Positions 1 through 10,517 of a DNA stretch of 64,000 bases are shown here, piece after piece. Under the pieces are notes generated by a model. The model had not been told where the DNA came from and did not search any database. It was given only the letters and a program-made list of their open reading frames with translations. This DNA comes from Bacillus sp. DNRA2 (GTDB taxonomy: Bacteria; Bacillota; Bacilli; Bacillales; Cytobacillaceae): contig NZ_JABAIT010000017.1 in assembly GCF_012843265.1 (NCBI RefSeq), forward strand, positions 1-64,000, read 5' to 3'. The translations under genes and the position numbers were made by a program. How positions within the stretch are numbered: position 1 is the stretch's first letter; the number at the start of each line of letters is the position of its first letter.

Positions 1-95
1 TCATCCCCAACGGGGATAATTATGGAGGAGCCGTATGCGATGACCCGCACGTACGGAACTGTGAGAGGCGCATGAGTAATTCATGCGCCTACTCT
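1..95 (+). mobile_element. 3' end of a group II intron (domains V and VI)
   Basis: Positions 28-58 resemble bacterial group II intron domain V (GAGCCGTATGCG, a short loop, then CGCACGTACGG). Positions 67-89 form a perfect 9-bp hairpin (GGCGCATGA / TCATGCGCC) followed by CTACTC, as in domain VI and the 3' splice end of Bacillus introns. The base of domain V is imperfect here (AAC where UUC is usual), so the copy may be inactive. The intron body and its reverse transcriptase lie outside the window. A 5'-end remnant of a similar intron is at 23857. Confidence 0.6.
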
Positions 96-135
96 ATTTA
101 ATTAATAATTGGAAAAAAACATTGTTCATCCGATC

Positions 136-345
136 TCATTTTTTTTGCTGTTGAAGTATCTTCTTTAATTTAAAATGCAGGGCAACTAGTCTTAAGCCTG
201 TGCCAAAGTCAAAAGTGGCCAGAAGAACTAGGACATAGCTGAAAAAATCCCAGCCATATTCATTTACATTTTCAATTGCAAAATATGTGAATAAACAGGC
301 TAATATTATATGGATTACACCTGAAATTAAGGGTGTCCTTATCAT
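136..345 (-). CDS. ydiK: YdiK-like small membrane protein (DUF4305 type)
   Basis: A 69-residue protein with two hydrophobic segments (about residues 8-26 and 34-54) and a basic tail rich in Lys and Gln. Function is unknown. I assign it to YdiK because it overlaps the downstream end of a ydiL-like gene by 4 nt and both sit beside groES-groEL, the same neighbourhood as in B. subtilis. The overlap implies co-transcription and translational coupling with the CPBP protease gene. The identification rests on context and size as much as on sequence. Confidence 0.75.
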   Translation of the reverse strand: MIRTPLISGVIHIILACLFTYFAIENVNEYGWDFFSYVLVLLATFDFGTGLRLVALHFKLKKILQQQKK

Positions 346-1073
346 AGGAATCCTCCGATAAAACTTTGAATTTTTTCTGATTGTTCAATGTACCGATTAA
401 TATCTTCTTTAAAAACGGATTGAACAAGCACAACGAACGTATTCATGGCTACATGGGCAAAAATAGGAACGATGATTCGCTTTGTTTTTACATAAAGAAA
501 GGCGAAGGTGAAGCCCATCGCAGAATAAAGTAGCGTATGTTCCAGTTCCATGTGTGCCAAAGAGAAAATAACAGAACTAATCAGTGCAGAAAGGAAAAAG
601 TTTAAGCGCTGATAAAGTGTACCAAAGATAATTTTCCGAAATACAATTTCTTCAAGGATTGGACCTATTATCGAACTAACAAAAATCATAACTGGAAACG
701 ATTCTATAATACGAACGATTTGTTGGGTGTTTTCAGAGCCTGTTTTAATCCCCATCATCGATTCAATTGCACCGGCAAAGCCTTGGGCAAATAGTGCGAT
801 GAATAATCCGAATACCGCCCAAAAAACAGATGTTGAGATGTCGGTTTTATCGCGAGTATTATTTTGGGAATATTCTTTCCGTAATATCCATAAAACGAGT
901 ATCAGTGTAATCGCAAAACTGGCAACAAGCCATATTGGTACTGATAATTTCTGCATCTCAGCAGTTGATTTACCCAGTGAGGTACCAATAAAGATGGTTA
1001 AAGGAATGCCAAAAAAGCTCGAGAGCTGCATAGCTATATAGGCGATTAAGACAAAACCATATTCTTTCTTCAA
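342..1073 (-). CDS. ydiL: CPBP-family intramembrane protease (YdiL-like)
   Basis: A 243-residue multi-pass membrane protein with the CPBP (Abi/CAAX protease) signature: the glutamate motif EEIVFR near residue 141, a conserved His in SLAHME near 172, and a third motif with His and Asn (IFAHVAMN) near 205. These residues form the metal-dependent or glutamate-based catalytic site of the family. The substrate is unknown; relatives process prenylated or peptide substrates in the membrane. It is divergent from groES and followed by ydiK, with overlapping stop and start. The start is at 1073, with a purine-rich AGGAGA-type site just upstream on the minus strand. Confidence 0.85.
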   Translation of the reverse strand: MKKEYGFVLIAYIAMQLSSFFGIPLTIFIGTSLGKSTAEMQKLSVPIWLVASFAITLILVLWILRKEYSQNNTRDKTDISTSVFWAVFGLFIALFAQGFAGAIESMMGIKTGSENTQQIVRIIESFPVMIFVSSIIGPILEEIVFRKIIFGTLYQRLNFFLSALISSVIFSLAHMELEHTLLYSAMGFTFAFLYVKTKRIIVPIFAHVAMNTFVVLVQSVFKEDINRYIEQSEKIQSFIGGFL

Positions 1074-1229
1074 ATTATGTTTCTCCTTTATAAAACTGAT
1101 GCAATAAGTCTAATTGTACTCATAAACCGCCCAAGGATTCAATTAATGACTATTATCTTCATTAATTTTTCTTTCATTTAGAATAAAATTGGAAATATGT
1201 AGCATACTCTTTAAGGTTGAGTAATTTTA

Positions 1230-1304
1230 CGTGTAGTGTCTAGTTCCAGCGGCTAGGGGCTCGGGTCACAAGCCCCTGAGCAAGCCGCTTCCACTTTTCC
1301 GTTA
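1230..1304. repeat. Bacillus intergenic palindromic repeat
   Basis: Begins near TGTCTAGTTCCAGCGG and ends GCCGCTTCCACTTTTCC. Positions 1248-1261 (AGCGGCTAGGGGCT) pair with 1271-1277 and 1283-1289 (AGCCCCT, AGCCGCT). This matches the small tgtctag..cgctt repeat scattered between Bacillus genes. It lies in the divergent ydiL/groES spacer, upstream of the groES promoter. No ORF overlaps it. Confidence 0.7.
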
Positions 1305-1323
1305 AAATTTTTATACATGATAC

Positions 1324-1352
1324 TTGCAAAAGTAGAGGTTATTAATTATTAT
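1324..1352 (+). promoter_or_regulatory. SigA-type promoter of groES-groEL
   Basis: TTGCAA at 1324-1329 and TATTAT at 1347-1352 are separated by 17 bp. A second -10-like TATAAT at 1350-1355 would need a 20-bp spacer. The CIRCE operator begins 11 bp downstream, placing it at or just after the expected transcription start, as in other HrcA-controlled groESL operons. Confidence 0.7.
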
Positions 1353-1362
1353 AATAATTGTG

Positions 1363-1389
1363 TTAGCACTCAAGTAGAGAGAGTGCTAA
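1363..1389. promoter_or_regulatory. CIRCE operator (HrcA binding site)
   Basis: TTAGCACTC at 1363-1371 and GAGTGCTAA at 1381-1389 form a perfect 9-bp inverted repeat with a 9-nt spacer, exactly the CIRCE consensus. HrcA bound here represses groES-groEL until heat shock. The site is in the 5' untranslated region, 38 bp ahead of the groES start codon. Confidence 0.97.
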
Positions 1390-1427
1390 TAATGAAATTT
1401 CATAGATATTTGAGGAGGTTGTTTTAC

Positions 1428-1715
1428 TTGTTAAAGCCACTTGGTGATCGTATTGTTATTGAGCTTGTTGAAACAGAGGAAAAAACTGCAAGCGGGATCG
1501 TACTACCTGACACTGCAAAGGAAAAACCGCAAGAAGGAAAAGTTGTAGCAGTTGGTTCAGGACGTGTACTTGATAGCGGCGAGCGTGTAGCAGTAGAAGT
1601 TGCTGTGGGCGATCGCATTATCTTCTCAAAATACTCAGGTACAGAAGTAAAATACCAAGGTACAGAATACTTAATCTTACGTGAAAATGACATTCTTGCT
1701 GTAGTTGGCGAGTAA
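1428..1715 (+). CDS. groES: GroES co-chaperonin
   Basis: A 95-residue protein starting [11 protein letters not shown], the standard GroES N-terminus, with the mobile-loop region around [14 protein letters not shown]. It forms the heptameric lid on GroEL. The start is the TTG at 1428, preceded by a strong GAGGAGG site at 1412-1418. A longer reading from 1317 would run through the CIRCE operator and is wrong. Length equals the family norm. It is followed 59 nt later by groEL in the classic bicistronic HrcA-regulated operon. Confidence 0.97.
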   Translation: MLKPLGDRIVIELVETEEKTASGIVLPDTAKEKPQEGKVVAVGSGRVLDSGERVAVEVAVGDRIIFSKYSGTEVKYQGTEYLILRENDILAVVGE

Positions 1716-1735
1716 TTGGATCGATAGACCGATAA

Positions 1736-3416
<1,681 letters not shown>

Positions 3417-3485
3417 CCCTTGATATGACTGGGTTTTTAAGTAAGATGAGAGTGGTTTGCTAACATTTTGCTAACATAGAGGAAA

Positions 3486-4697
3486 TTAACGGAGGCTTCT
3501 CATGAGTTCAGCGAACTTTTGAGAGGCTTCTTTTTTCATTTCTTGGGTTACGTGGAGATACACATTTTTCGTGATTTGATCATCGGAATGGCCAAGTCGG
3601 TCCATGATTTGTTCGAGTGAGACACCAGCCTCAGCAAGAAGTGACGTATGAGTATGTCTTAAACTATGCGGTGTTAAGTCTTCGTTTAGACCAGCAATTG
3701 CTAGCAGCCGTTTCATTCGATCTCGTACGTTTTTAACTACAATGGGATAACCATAATGCCGTTCCATTTTGGCAAAGATAAAATCTTTGTTATGGTAAGC
3801 AGCACCTAAGCGCTTGATGACTTCATCTTGAACCTTTTTATGCTCCTTTAAAGCATCAATCACCTCTTCGTCCACAATAATTTTTCGTCGTGATTTTCTC
3901 GTCTTCGGTGTGACTAGCTGATATTCCAAAGCATTATTTTTGGGATTGTAATATGTTTTGGTAATGCTAATGGTGTAGTTTTTAAAGTCTATATCCTTCC
4001 ACTTAAGAGCAACCAATTCTCCAACCCTAATTCCTGTATAGGCTAATATCAAAAAAACTAAGTAATCATGTTCGCGGTCATTGGCTTTTGCTGTTTTTAA
4101 GAGTAAAGCAAGCTCTTCTTTTTCAAGGTACTTTGGTACTTCCTCTTCTTCCAACTGTTCAATCGTTTTTTTATCTTTTTTCACGTAAGCGAATTCAGTC
4201 GGGTCCTTTTTAAGTAGCTCTAGCTCTAGTGCCTTCCGGAAAATCATTCTTCCTGTACGATTAATTCCATCTCTTGTACTATCTGAGTAACCTCGGTCTT
4301 TAAGATCATTTAGAGCATCTTGATACATCTTTCTTGTGATGTCTTTTAACTTAAGTTTGGCAAAGTAGGGCAGTAATTTTCCAATTTCATGAAGGCGAAC
4401 TCGAATCGTTCCAGGCTTTACATCTTTTGAATCACTGTAGACCGGAAGCCACTCCATTGCAAAGTCACTAAACGTTTTTTCTGTTTCCTCTAAATAGGTG
4501 CCTTGGTTTAATTCAAGAATGAGAGCGGCAGCAGCTTCTTCAGCTTCCTGTTTAGTAATAAACCCGCTTTTTACCTTTTGCTTTCTTTTGCCGGTAACTG
4601 GATCTAATCCAATATCAACGGTGAAAGCCCATTTTGAACCACAAGTGCATTTTTTCTTCTTGCACTTACAGCCTCTTCTGTAAAAATGTCCTTTCAT
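3486..4697 (-). CDS. Tyrosine-type site-specific integrase
   Basis: A 403-residue integrase of the Tn916/ICEBs1-phage type. The N-terminus is basic and Cys-rich (KCKKKKCTC, residues 11-19), followed by an arm-binding region, a core-binding SAM-like domain (about 70-165) and the catalytic domain. All catalytic residues are visible: R224 (TGIRVGE), K265 (TPKTRKS), H344 and R347 (HSLRHTH), H370 (LGHSDD) and nucleophile Y380 (NVYLH). It is transcribed toward groEL and ends 69 bp from the attachment core, so I infer that it inserts element A into the groEL 3' end. No excisionase gene was recognised. Confidence 0.95.
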   Translation of the reverse strand: MKGHFYRRGCKCKKKKCTCGSKWAFTVDIGLDPVTGKRKQKVKSGFITKQEAEEAAAALILELNQGTYLEETEKTFSDFAMEWLPVYSDSKDVKPGTIRVRLHEIGKLLPYFAKLKLKDITRKMYQDALNDLKDRGYSDSTRDGINRTGRMIFRKALELELLKKDPTEFAYVKKDKKTIEQLEEEEVPKYLEKEELALLLKTAKANDREHDYLVFLILAYTGIRVGELVALKWKDIDFKNYTISITKTYYNPKNNALEYQLVTPKTRKSRRKIIVDEEVIDALKEHKKVQDEVIKRLGAAYHNKDFIFAKMERHYGYPIVVKNVRDRMKRLLAIAGLNEDLTPHSLRHTHTSLLAEAGVSLEQIMDRLGHSDDQITKNVYLHVTQEMKKEASQKFAELMRSLR

Positions 4698-4949
4698 TCA
4701 ACAGCCTCACTTTCAAAGTATATTTGTGTTACTGAAAGAACATTATTTCCATAGGGAATGTCAAAAATTCCTTTTAAGACAATTTAAAAATTTTTAATTA
4801 TGATATTAAATATATTTATTGAACTTTGGAGATGGTGGACGGGGGTTATCTTTGAAAAATTCTTGAAAAGTGAAACAATCAATTGTTAATTCGATTTTGT
4901 TGTAAATTACCTAAATTATAGAGGAGCACTGAAAGTGTGTAGTAAATAG
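4698..4949. other. Integrase upstream region, no gene seen
   Basis: AT-rich spacer ahead of the minus-strand integrase. It should hold the integrase promoter, but I see no convincing -35/-10 pair and no ORF with a ribosome site. It runs into the start-less reading frame at 4950. Confidence 0.4.
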
Positions 4950-5078
4950 TTCAAAAATGAAGTAAAAGAGATACAAGAGCAGTTAAAAGCGAACATAAAA
5001 GACAAGGAGCTATATAATTTAATTGAACAAATTGTAAAAGAAGATCCAGAATTGAAAAAATTGGTAGAAGAGGAGTGA
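4950..5078 (+). pseudogene. Start-less remnant upstream of the MNT gene
   Basis: An open frame runs from a TAG at 4947-4949 to a TGA at 5076-5078 and encodes a charged, probably helical peptide (ending PELKKLVEEE). It contains no ATG, GTG or TTG in frame. Its stop overlaps the GTG start of the nucleotidyltransferase gene by the GTGA pattern typical of coupled gene pairs. I read it as the tail of a former partner gene whose beginning was lost. It is too short to classify. Confidence 0.45.
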
Positions 5079-5398
5079 CTTTGTTGGTGGGAGGTATATC
5101 AAAACAAGCATTAGAAAAACAAATAACGGCATCAAAAAATTTTTTACAAGAGAGATACGGAATTATAAAACTTGGCATATTTGGCTCATATGCTCGTAAT
5201 GAACAAAAAGCATCAAGCGATGTAGATGTTTTTATTGAATCTGAGAAAGCACTCGGTTTAGAATTCTTGTCAATCAAATATTATTTAGAGGATAAATTAG
5301 GCATTAAGGTTGATTTAGCAACCGAAGCAATGATAAAACCGCAAATTAGAGAGCAAATTTTCAATGAGATCATCTACCTATGGGGCGATAACGAATAA
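5075..5398 (+). CDS. MNT-type minimal nucleotidyltransferase (antitoxin-like)
   Basis: A 107-residue protein with the pol-beta-type nucleotidyltransferase signature GSYARNEQKASSDVDVFIE (residues 34-52). This provides the GSxxR loop and the two metal-binding Asp residues of DVDV, plus a third acidic candidate in KVDLA. Family members (MntA) act as antitoxins that AMPylate HEPN toxins. No HEPN gene follows: the next 150 bp are empty and then the IS21 element begins. The start is GTG, overlapping the upstream remnant. It may be an orphan left after its partner was lost, or it may act alone. Confidence 0.8.
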   Translation: MTLLVGGISKQALEKQITASKNFLQERYGIIKLGIFGSYARNEQKASSDVDVFIESEKALGLEFLSIKYYLEDKLGIKVDLATEAMIKPQIREQIFNEIIYLWGDNE

Positions 5399-5624
5399 CA
5401 GTCATAATTATTTACCATTATTTAGGATTGAAGTTTTGTAAATGTACTGAAAAAATCTTTAAGTTAGATAAAAATAAATGTTTTAGCTTTATTCAACAAT
5501 CGGGCAAGATTATGAAGTAACTCTTGTATTGCGTATGTATTTGTCAATATTAAATTGAGCCAGAGTGATCACTTCAAAAGTGAGCCACTTCATTCTGTAT
5601 TATTTCCATATTTGGGGGAGGATT

Positions 5625-5672
5625 AGGAGTTTAGGGGAGTTTGCCCCGAGGGGCAAACTCCCCTAAACTCCT
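5625..5672. terminator. Long perfect palindrome after istB
   Basis: Two 23-bp perfect arms (5625-5647 and 5650-5672) separated by GA; the arms include TTTAGGGGAGTTTGCCCC. It lies just past the istB stop on the minus strand and inside the IS end. It has no T-run, so it may act as a barrier against readthrough or in transposase regulation rather than as a standard terminator. Confidence 0.55.
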
Positions 5673-5684
5673 CGCGCGCCCAGA

Positions 5685-6443
5685 CTACTGGTCACTCTCT
5701 TCCCTTTGCTTCATACTTTGTCTAAACCGATAAGATTCTCCATTTAGCAGGAGGATATGAGCCCTATGTGTAAGGCGGTCTAGAAGGGCTGCAGTCATTT
5801 TTTCATCTCCAAATATTGAGGTCCATTCCGTAAATTCTAGATTCGTAGTTATCATTACACTTGCTCTCTCATATCGACCTGCAAAGAATTGGAACAGGAG
5901 CTCTGACCCAATTTTCGTGAATGGCACATAGCCAAGTTCATCAATTATGATCAAATCAAATTTGAGCCATCTCTTTTCTAATGCTCCAAGCTTATGTTCT
6001 TCATTTGCCAAAAGTAATTCTTCTACTAATTCTGCTGCGGAGATAAACTTAACCTTATAACCATTTTTAATCATTTCAATGCCGAGCCCCGTTGCCAGGT
6101 GCGACTTTCCGGTCCCACTGTTACCTAAAAAAATTATGTTTTCCTTTTTCTCCACAAAATCTCCTTTTGATAAGGTAAGAAAACGATTCCTATTCAGACT
6201 TGGCATCAAACTAAAATCATAACTATCTAGTGTTTTTTGGACAGGAAAAGCAGCTTGTTTTAGCCTTCTTTGTCTTTGATTTTCTTCTCTAGATTCTGAT
6301 TCTGCTTCTAGTAAGGCCAATAGAAATTCCTCGTAGCTTAAATTACGATCCTCAGCCTCTCTTGCGAGAGAACGATATTGTGCTGCAATAGTAGGAATCC
6401 TTAGTTGTTTAGTTAAGTGGTCTAAAAGTAATTCAGTTGTCAT
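5685..6443 (-). CDS. istB: IstB AAA+ helper ATPase of the IS21 element
   Basis: A 252-residue DnaC-like ATPase with Walker A GNSGTGKSH near residue 108, Walker B LIIIDELGYVP near 165, and the sensor-like MITTNLEF. In IS21, IstB selects target DNA and activates the IstA transposase. Its ATG overlaps the istA stop by 4 nt (ATGA), giving coupled translation. Full length; no disruption seen. Confidence 0.95.
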   Translation of the reverse strand: MTTELLLDHLTKQLRIPTIAAQYRSLAREAEDRNLSYEEFLLALLEAESESREENQRQRRLKQAAFPVQKTLDSYDFSLMPSLNRNRFLTLSKGDFVEKKENIIFLGNSGTGKSHLATGLGIEMIKNGYKVKFISAAELVEELLLANEEHKLGALEKRWLKFDLIIIDELGYVPFTKIGSELLFQFFAGRYERASVMITTNLEFTEWTSIFGDEKMTAALLDRLTHRAHILLLNGESYRFRQSMKQREESDQ

Positions 6444-8005
6444 TTTCCTGCGCCTCCCGTCAATTGACCGTACTGTTCTATATTGGACTTATTCACTTTG
6501 TAATCAAGGAGATTGACAGGTGTTTTGTCCATAGGAAGAGTACTGATTGGTGTGAACTGGTTTGTAAGCCTATGTATGATTTCATGAACCTTCTCATACC
6601 GGAAAACTTGCGATTTCTCTGCTTCCAATAAGGCTTTCGTTAAATTATCCATACCAATATCACGATGGAGGAGGAGAAGTCGAATGAACTTTCTATCACC
6701 AACAGAGCCTTCTTGCTCGCGCATTTTTAAATGGAATCTCTTGAAAATATCTGGGATTTCAGTGGATTGGAATGCGTGAGCGTCTCGGATTGCCCGTGGT
6801 TTTTTAAGTAATACTTCTAGATAATGATCAAGAACGGTGATCATCTGATTACGATCATAGGAGCGAGTATGTTCTGCGATCACACGGTTTTGAGCCACTA
6901 CGATTACACGATCGGCAAAAATTTTTGCCCATACAGCTTGACCAACATAGCTACTTGGTACAGAATAACGATTGGTTTCCACTGTAATAAGGGAAGTTTT
7001 ATTAACTTTACATGATATAAGCTTACAAGCTTCAAAGCGATTCGTTGGAAGGGGATGAAGGTACTCTTTTTCTTTCTCCCACATTTCTAAGACAGTCTCT
7101 AATTTATTTGGGACGTGAGTCCTTCCGGCCTCTTTTAAACACCAATCTATGAGATAGTCATTCAGTTCTTTTACTGATTGAACTTCAGGTAAAGGTACCA
7201 AGGCATTTCTTCTTATGTAACCTACCGTGCCCTCAACTCTCCCTTTTTCGTTCCCACTTGCAGGATTACAGAATTCAGCTTTAAACACGTAATGTGCTTG
7301 AAGCCCAATAAAAGACTCCTGTTCTAGCCGATCTCTTCCTTGTAAGATTTTCAGTACAGCTGTTTTAAGATTATCTAGTAGACCCTCTGTTGGTACACCC
7401 CCTACAAACTCAAACGCGTGAACAAAACCATCCAGGAAAGCTTCCTGTTTTTCGTGGAGATACGCTCTGACAAACCGCATACGGCTGGCGGAAAGCTGAA
7501 CGCAGAAGAGAAAAATGCGTTGTTTTCGACCCTGTAGAATAATATCCGCCTCTCCCCAGTCGAATTGGAATTGGTGGCCGAGTTGAAAATCCAAAGGAAT
7601 AAACGCTTCCTGAATTTGTTGCCTGCGCTTGGCTACGATTTTACGTATGTTGGAGGCAGAGCCTTTAAAATCATATTCATCTTGTAATCTCTTAAAAATT
7701 TTGATTGCGGTATGCTTTTGTTTTCTCCAGTTCTTTTGATCTTCTTCTAACCATTGATCAATAATAGGAATAACCCTTTTGGTTTCTGGAGAATATTCTT
7801 TTGTTCCATAAACGTTTTTCCGTAAGACTGTTGTCGGTGCTGTATTGTTTTTTAGGTATTTACTTACAGTATTACGGGAGATTCCAAGTTTTGTCGCGAT
7901 TTGTCTTTGCGATAAACCTTCAACCTCTTTTAGGAATTTGATATTATGAAATTGAGCCATTTCAATCATCCTTTTCGTCCTCTCAAATGAAGTAAGTTTG
8001 GTCAC
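6440..8005 (-). CDS. istA: IstA transposase of the IS21 element
   Basis: A 521-residue DDE transposase. An N-terminal helix-turn-helix (SQRQIATKLGISRNTVSKYL, about 30-49) is followed by an rve core with Asp in FQFDWGEAD, Asp in LLDNLKTAV and Glu in NEKGRVEGTV. The C-terminal beta-barrel region typical of IstA follows. It binds the terminal repeats and catalyses transposition with IstB. Both genes are intact, so the copy may be active. It splits the space between the MNT gene and the nuclease gene of element A. Confidence 0.95.
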   Translation of the reverse strand: MTKLTSFERTKRMIEMAQFHNIKFLKEVEGLSQRQIATKLGISRNTVSKYLKNNTAPTTVLRKNVYGTKEYSPETKRVIPIIDQWLEEDQKNWRKQKHTAIKIFKRLQDEYDFKGSASNIRKIVAKRRQQIQEAFIPLDFQLGHQFQFDWGEADIILQGRKQRIFLFCVQLSASRMRFVRAYLHEKQEAFLDGFVHAFEFVGGVPTEGLLDNLKTAVLKILQGRDRLEQESFIGLQAHYVFKAEFCNPASGNEKGRVEGTVGYIRRNALVPLPEVQSVKELNDYLIDWCLKEAGRTHVPNKLETVLEMWEKEKEYLHPLPTNRFEACKLISCKVNKTSLITVETNRYSVPSSYVGQAVWAKIFADRVIVVAQNRVIAEHTRSYDRNQMITVLDHYLEVLLKKPRAIRDAHAFQSTEIPDIFKRFHLKMREQEGSVGDRKFIRLLLLHRDIGMDNLTKALLEAEKSQVFRYEKVHEIIHRLTNQFTPISTLPMDKTPVNLLDYKVNKSNIEQYGQLTGGAGK

Positions 8006-8086
8006 TTCCTATCATAAGAGAGGTTAATAGAATTGGAAATTAAGTGGCTCATTTTTTATGTGATCAAAACACTTAAAAGTGGCTCA

Positions 8087-8384
8087 AATCTAGATTATCA
8101 AAAACAGCGTAGTAGACTACATACTGTGCAACAACGCAAAAAAGGTCTTTATTTTATTTAGTTATATGAAAGAATTTAATGAAATTCACAAACAGGGAAA
8201 ATTTGGATAATATAGATTTAGAAGTATGAACAGGAGAGGATGGAAGTTGGACAATATAGTGTTAAAGTCGCAGCAGATGTCTACGAGACTGATTCAATTT
8301 TGCTTATACATGTGTGTCTATATATATCAATATAGCCTATGAGATAATTGGATCACAAGTAATAATACAAAGGCTGGTGAGGTA
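8087..8384. other. Spacer between IS21 and the nuclease gene
   Basis: About 300 bp of AT-rich DNA. No ORF with a ribosome site and no convincing hairpin was seen. It should contain the promoter of the nuclease gene starting at 8385, which has AAAGGCTGGTGAGG shortly before its TTG. Confidence 0.4.
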
Positions 8385-10369
8385 TTGAATACAAAAGCTT
8401 TTTATGAACTAATGGATGTTTTAAAAAATCATGATATGATTGATGCTTTTATAAAAAAACATACATTGCGAGAAATATTGTTTGCTTTTAAGGGCAATGG
8501 ATTAGGGGTAAATGCTTACCCGGATTCAAAATCATATGAGAGTTATTTAGAGTTAATAAGAAAAATTTATTCAAGTGATTTGACACAAAATGAGTTGTCT
8601 GAAATTGAAAGATATGAAAATGATATAAAAGCGTTTAATGACTTGTTTGAAGATTACTACAATAAAGATGAATTTAATGAAGTTATAAAAGTTCCAGATC
8701 AAAATAAACTTTTTGCTTTCCTAATAGTTTTTGAAATCTATGTAAGAGCATTAAAGGATCTTAGGTTTAATGGTGGTAAAAATAAAGACTTTTATGGAGA
8801 TGTAGACATACAGAAAAATATTAAGGGAAAGGCTACAGGCATCGATAAATTATCTGCTAATCAGTTAACTGATGTTATTGATTATACTTTGCAACAAGCA
8901 AGTAAAGTTGTTCAAGCTTTCATTTTTCACGGATACCTTTACGATAATAACAAATTTAAATGTTGTGGAATAGAAGAAGAGATAGAATGGACTGATATTG
9001 AGAAATCAATCCAATACCTCCATTTAATAGATATAAGAAATGTTCTATTTGATGCCCTAGAAGACTGGAAGTTTGGCAATTATAAATTGGTATGTAATGG
9101 ACAATACACTAATATTACCCCAAATGACTTAAAAAGTTTTTTAGACGAGAAAATAGAAATCCAACGGTTCGAATCATTTAGGCAAACAAATATCGTTAGT
9201 AACCGAGATGAGAATGTAATAATAAAACAAGATTCCAAAACTAACTCTTTTGCTCCAGATGCTTTTATAGATGAATGGGAAAAGGCATCATATGAGGAAT
9301 ATTTAGAGTATTTTTCAAGTGATAGTTTGGATTATAAAGTTAGTGGCATTGAACTTGTAAAATGGCTAAGGGCATATGCTATAGTTCGATACTATAATAG
9401 AGAATTTTTAAATAAAAATATATTTCCTGACAATGGTGTCCCAAACAGTTGGTTGTATATAACAACTCGCGATCATTGGATAAACATGTTTATTAAGCAT
9501 GGTATAGACGGGGATAGTGCAAGATTTATATACAATAAATTAAAATTTAAAAAGAGCTCAGTAGATTGGTTTGACTCTCCATTTATTGAACTAGGAGAAA
9601 ATGTTATAACCGTCCCATCACTTGTTAGTAACCTACAAGATGTAATAGCACTTACGTCTATGGCAACAAAGGAAGATATGAACCTTGACTTTAAGGGTTA
9701 CTGTTATGAGGATAGAATTCTTAATGATTTAAGGAATAACCAAATTCCTGCTGTAAGTATTAAACGAAAAGTAGGAAACGATGTATATCAATGTGATGTG
9801 GCTTTTCTTTTAGGAAATGACTTATTTTTATGTGAGTGTAAACATACAACTCAGCCTTTACACAAAGAAAAAGGTATGATTTATATAATAAAAAAATACC
9901 AGAAGATGTAGAACAAACTAACAGAATATGTGACTTCTATAGTTCTAATTTAATTCACGTGATTGACGAGTTTAACAAGAATCAGGAATGTAATTTAGCA
10001 ACAGATTGGAAGCCAAGGCGAATATATAGAATGGTTATATATCCTTGCAAACTAGCTAGAAAGTTAGAATTGGATAGAGTAATCATTACCGACTATACAG
10101 TTTTCACGACATTACTTTATAAAAGGTTGCCAACAATTTTTGAGAAAGGCAAGCCAATAAAACAGATAATGCCACCCAAAATGAAAGGTGTTTTTCAAGG
10201 GAAGGTTACTGCCAATAAGCTATTGAATTTTTTAGAAAATCCTTGGCAAATAGGCTATCAAAAAGCTGCAACTGAAATTGAGGATGAGGTAATACCAATC
10301 AATCATTTATTTTTAAGTAAGAAAAAAGCATTTAGAAAAATTGATAACTTTTATGAGTTAGTAAAGTAA
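8385..10369 (+). pseudogene. PD-(D/E)XK nuclease-domain protein, split by a -1 frameshift
   Basis: The first frame gives 508 residues ending at 9911. The -1 frame continues with IPEDVEQTNRICDF and runs to 10369, so the intended product is about 660 residues. The nuclease-like motif lies just before the break: DVYQCDVAFLLGNDLFLCEC followed by K, with Asp, then Glu-Cys-Lys. The N-terminal 400 residues are not recognised. The break is at A7 (9890-9896), whose phase is A_AAA_AAA in the zero frame, the canonical -1 slippery heptamer. It could be a mutation, a homopolymer read error or programmed frameshifting. It starts with TTG. Given the neighbours, a defence or restriction role is plausible but unproven. 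Confidence 0.75.
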
Positions 10370-10517
10370 TACTGAACGTGGATGCTAATAACTTGTGTTA
10401 TTAATGTTACTTCCAAGATACCCTTGTTTTGCGTAGTACAAATATACTATTTAAAAATCATGGAGACGATTACGTTAGTTTAGTGTCGTCTAGTGTTGGA
10501 AAGGAGAAATCTAAAAA

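Larger units (their letters stand above)
5556..8086 (-). mobile_element. IS21-family insertion sequence
   Basis: Contains istA and istB in one minus-strand operon. The ends carry related motifs: TGAGCC at 5556 with AGTGAGCCACTT at 5579, and the inverse AAGTGGCTCA at 8042 with AGTGGCTCA ending at 8086, each set with a GTGATCA between. Multiple inner and outer repeats of this sort are transposase-binding sites in IS21. I set the limits at the outermost TGAGCC / GGCTCA. No clear target duplication is visible, so the exact ends are uncertain by a few bases. Confidence 0.85.

Noticed and set aside
1317-1427. Longer GroES reading from 1317
   Set aside because: It would translate the CIRCE operator and lacks a ribosome site; the TTG at 1428 has a strong GAGGAGG and gives the standard GroES N-terminus.
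5550-8092. Target-site duplication flanking the IS21 element
   Set aside because: The flanks (ATTAAAT on the left, AATCTAG on the right) share no convincing direct repeat, so none is claimed.
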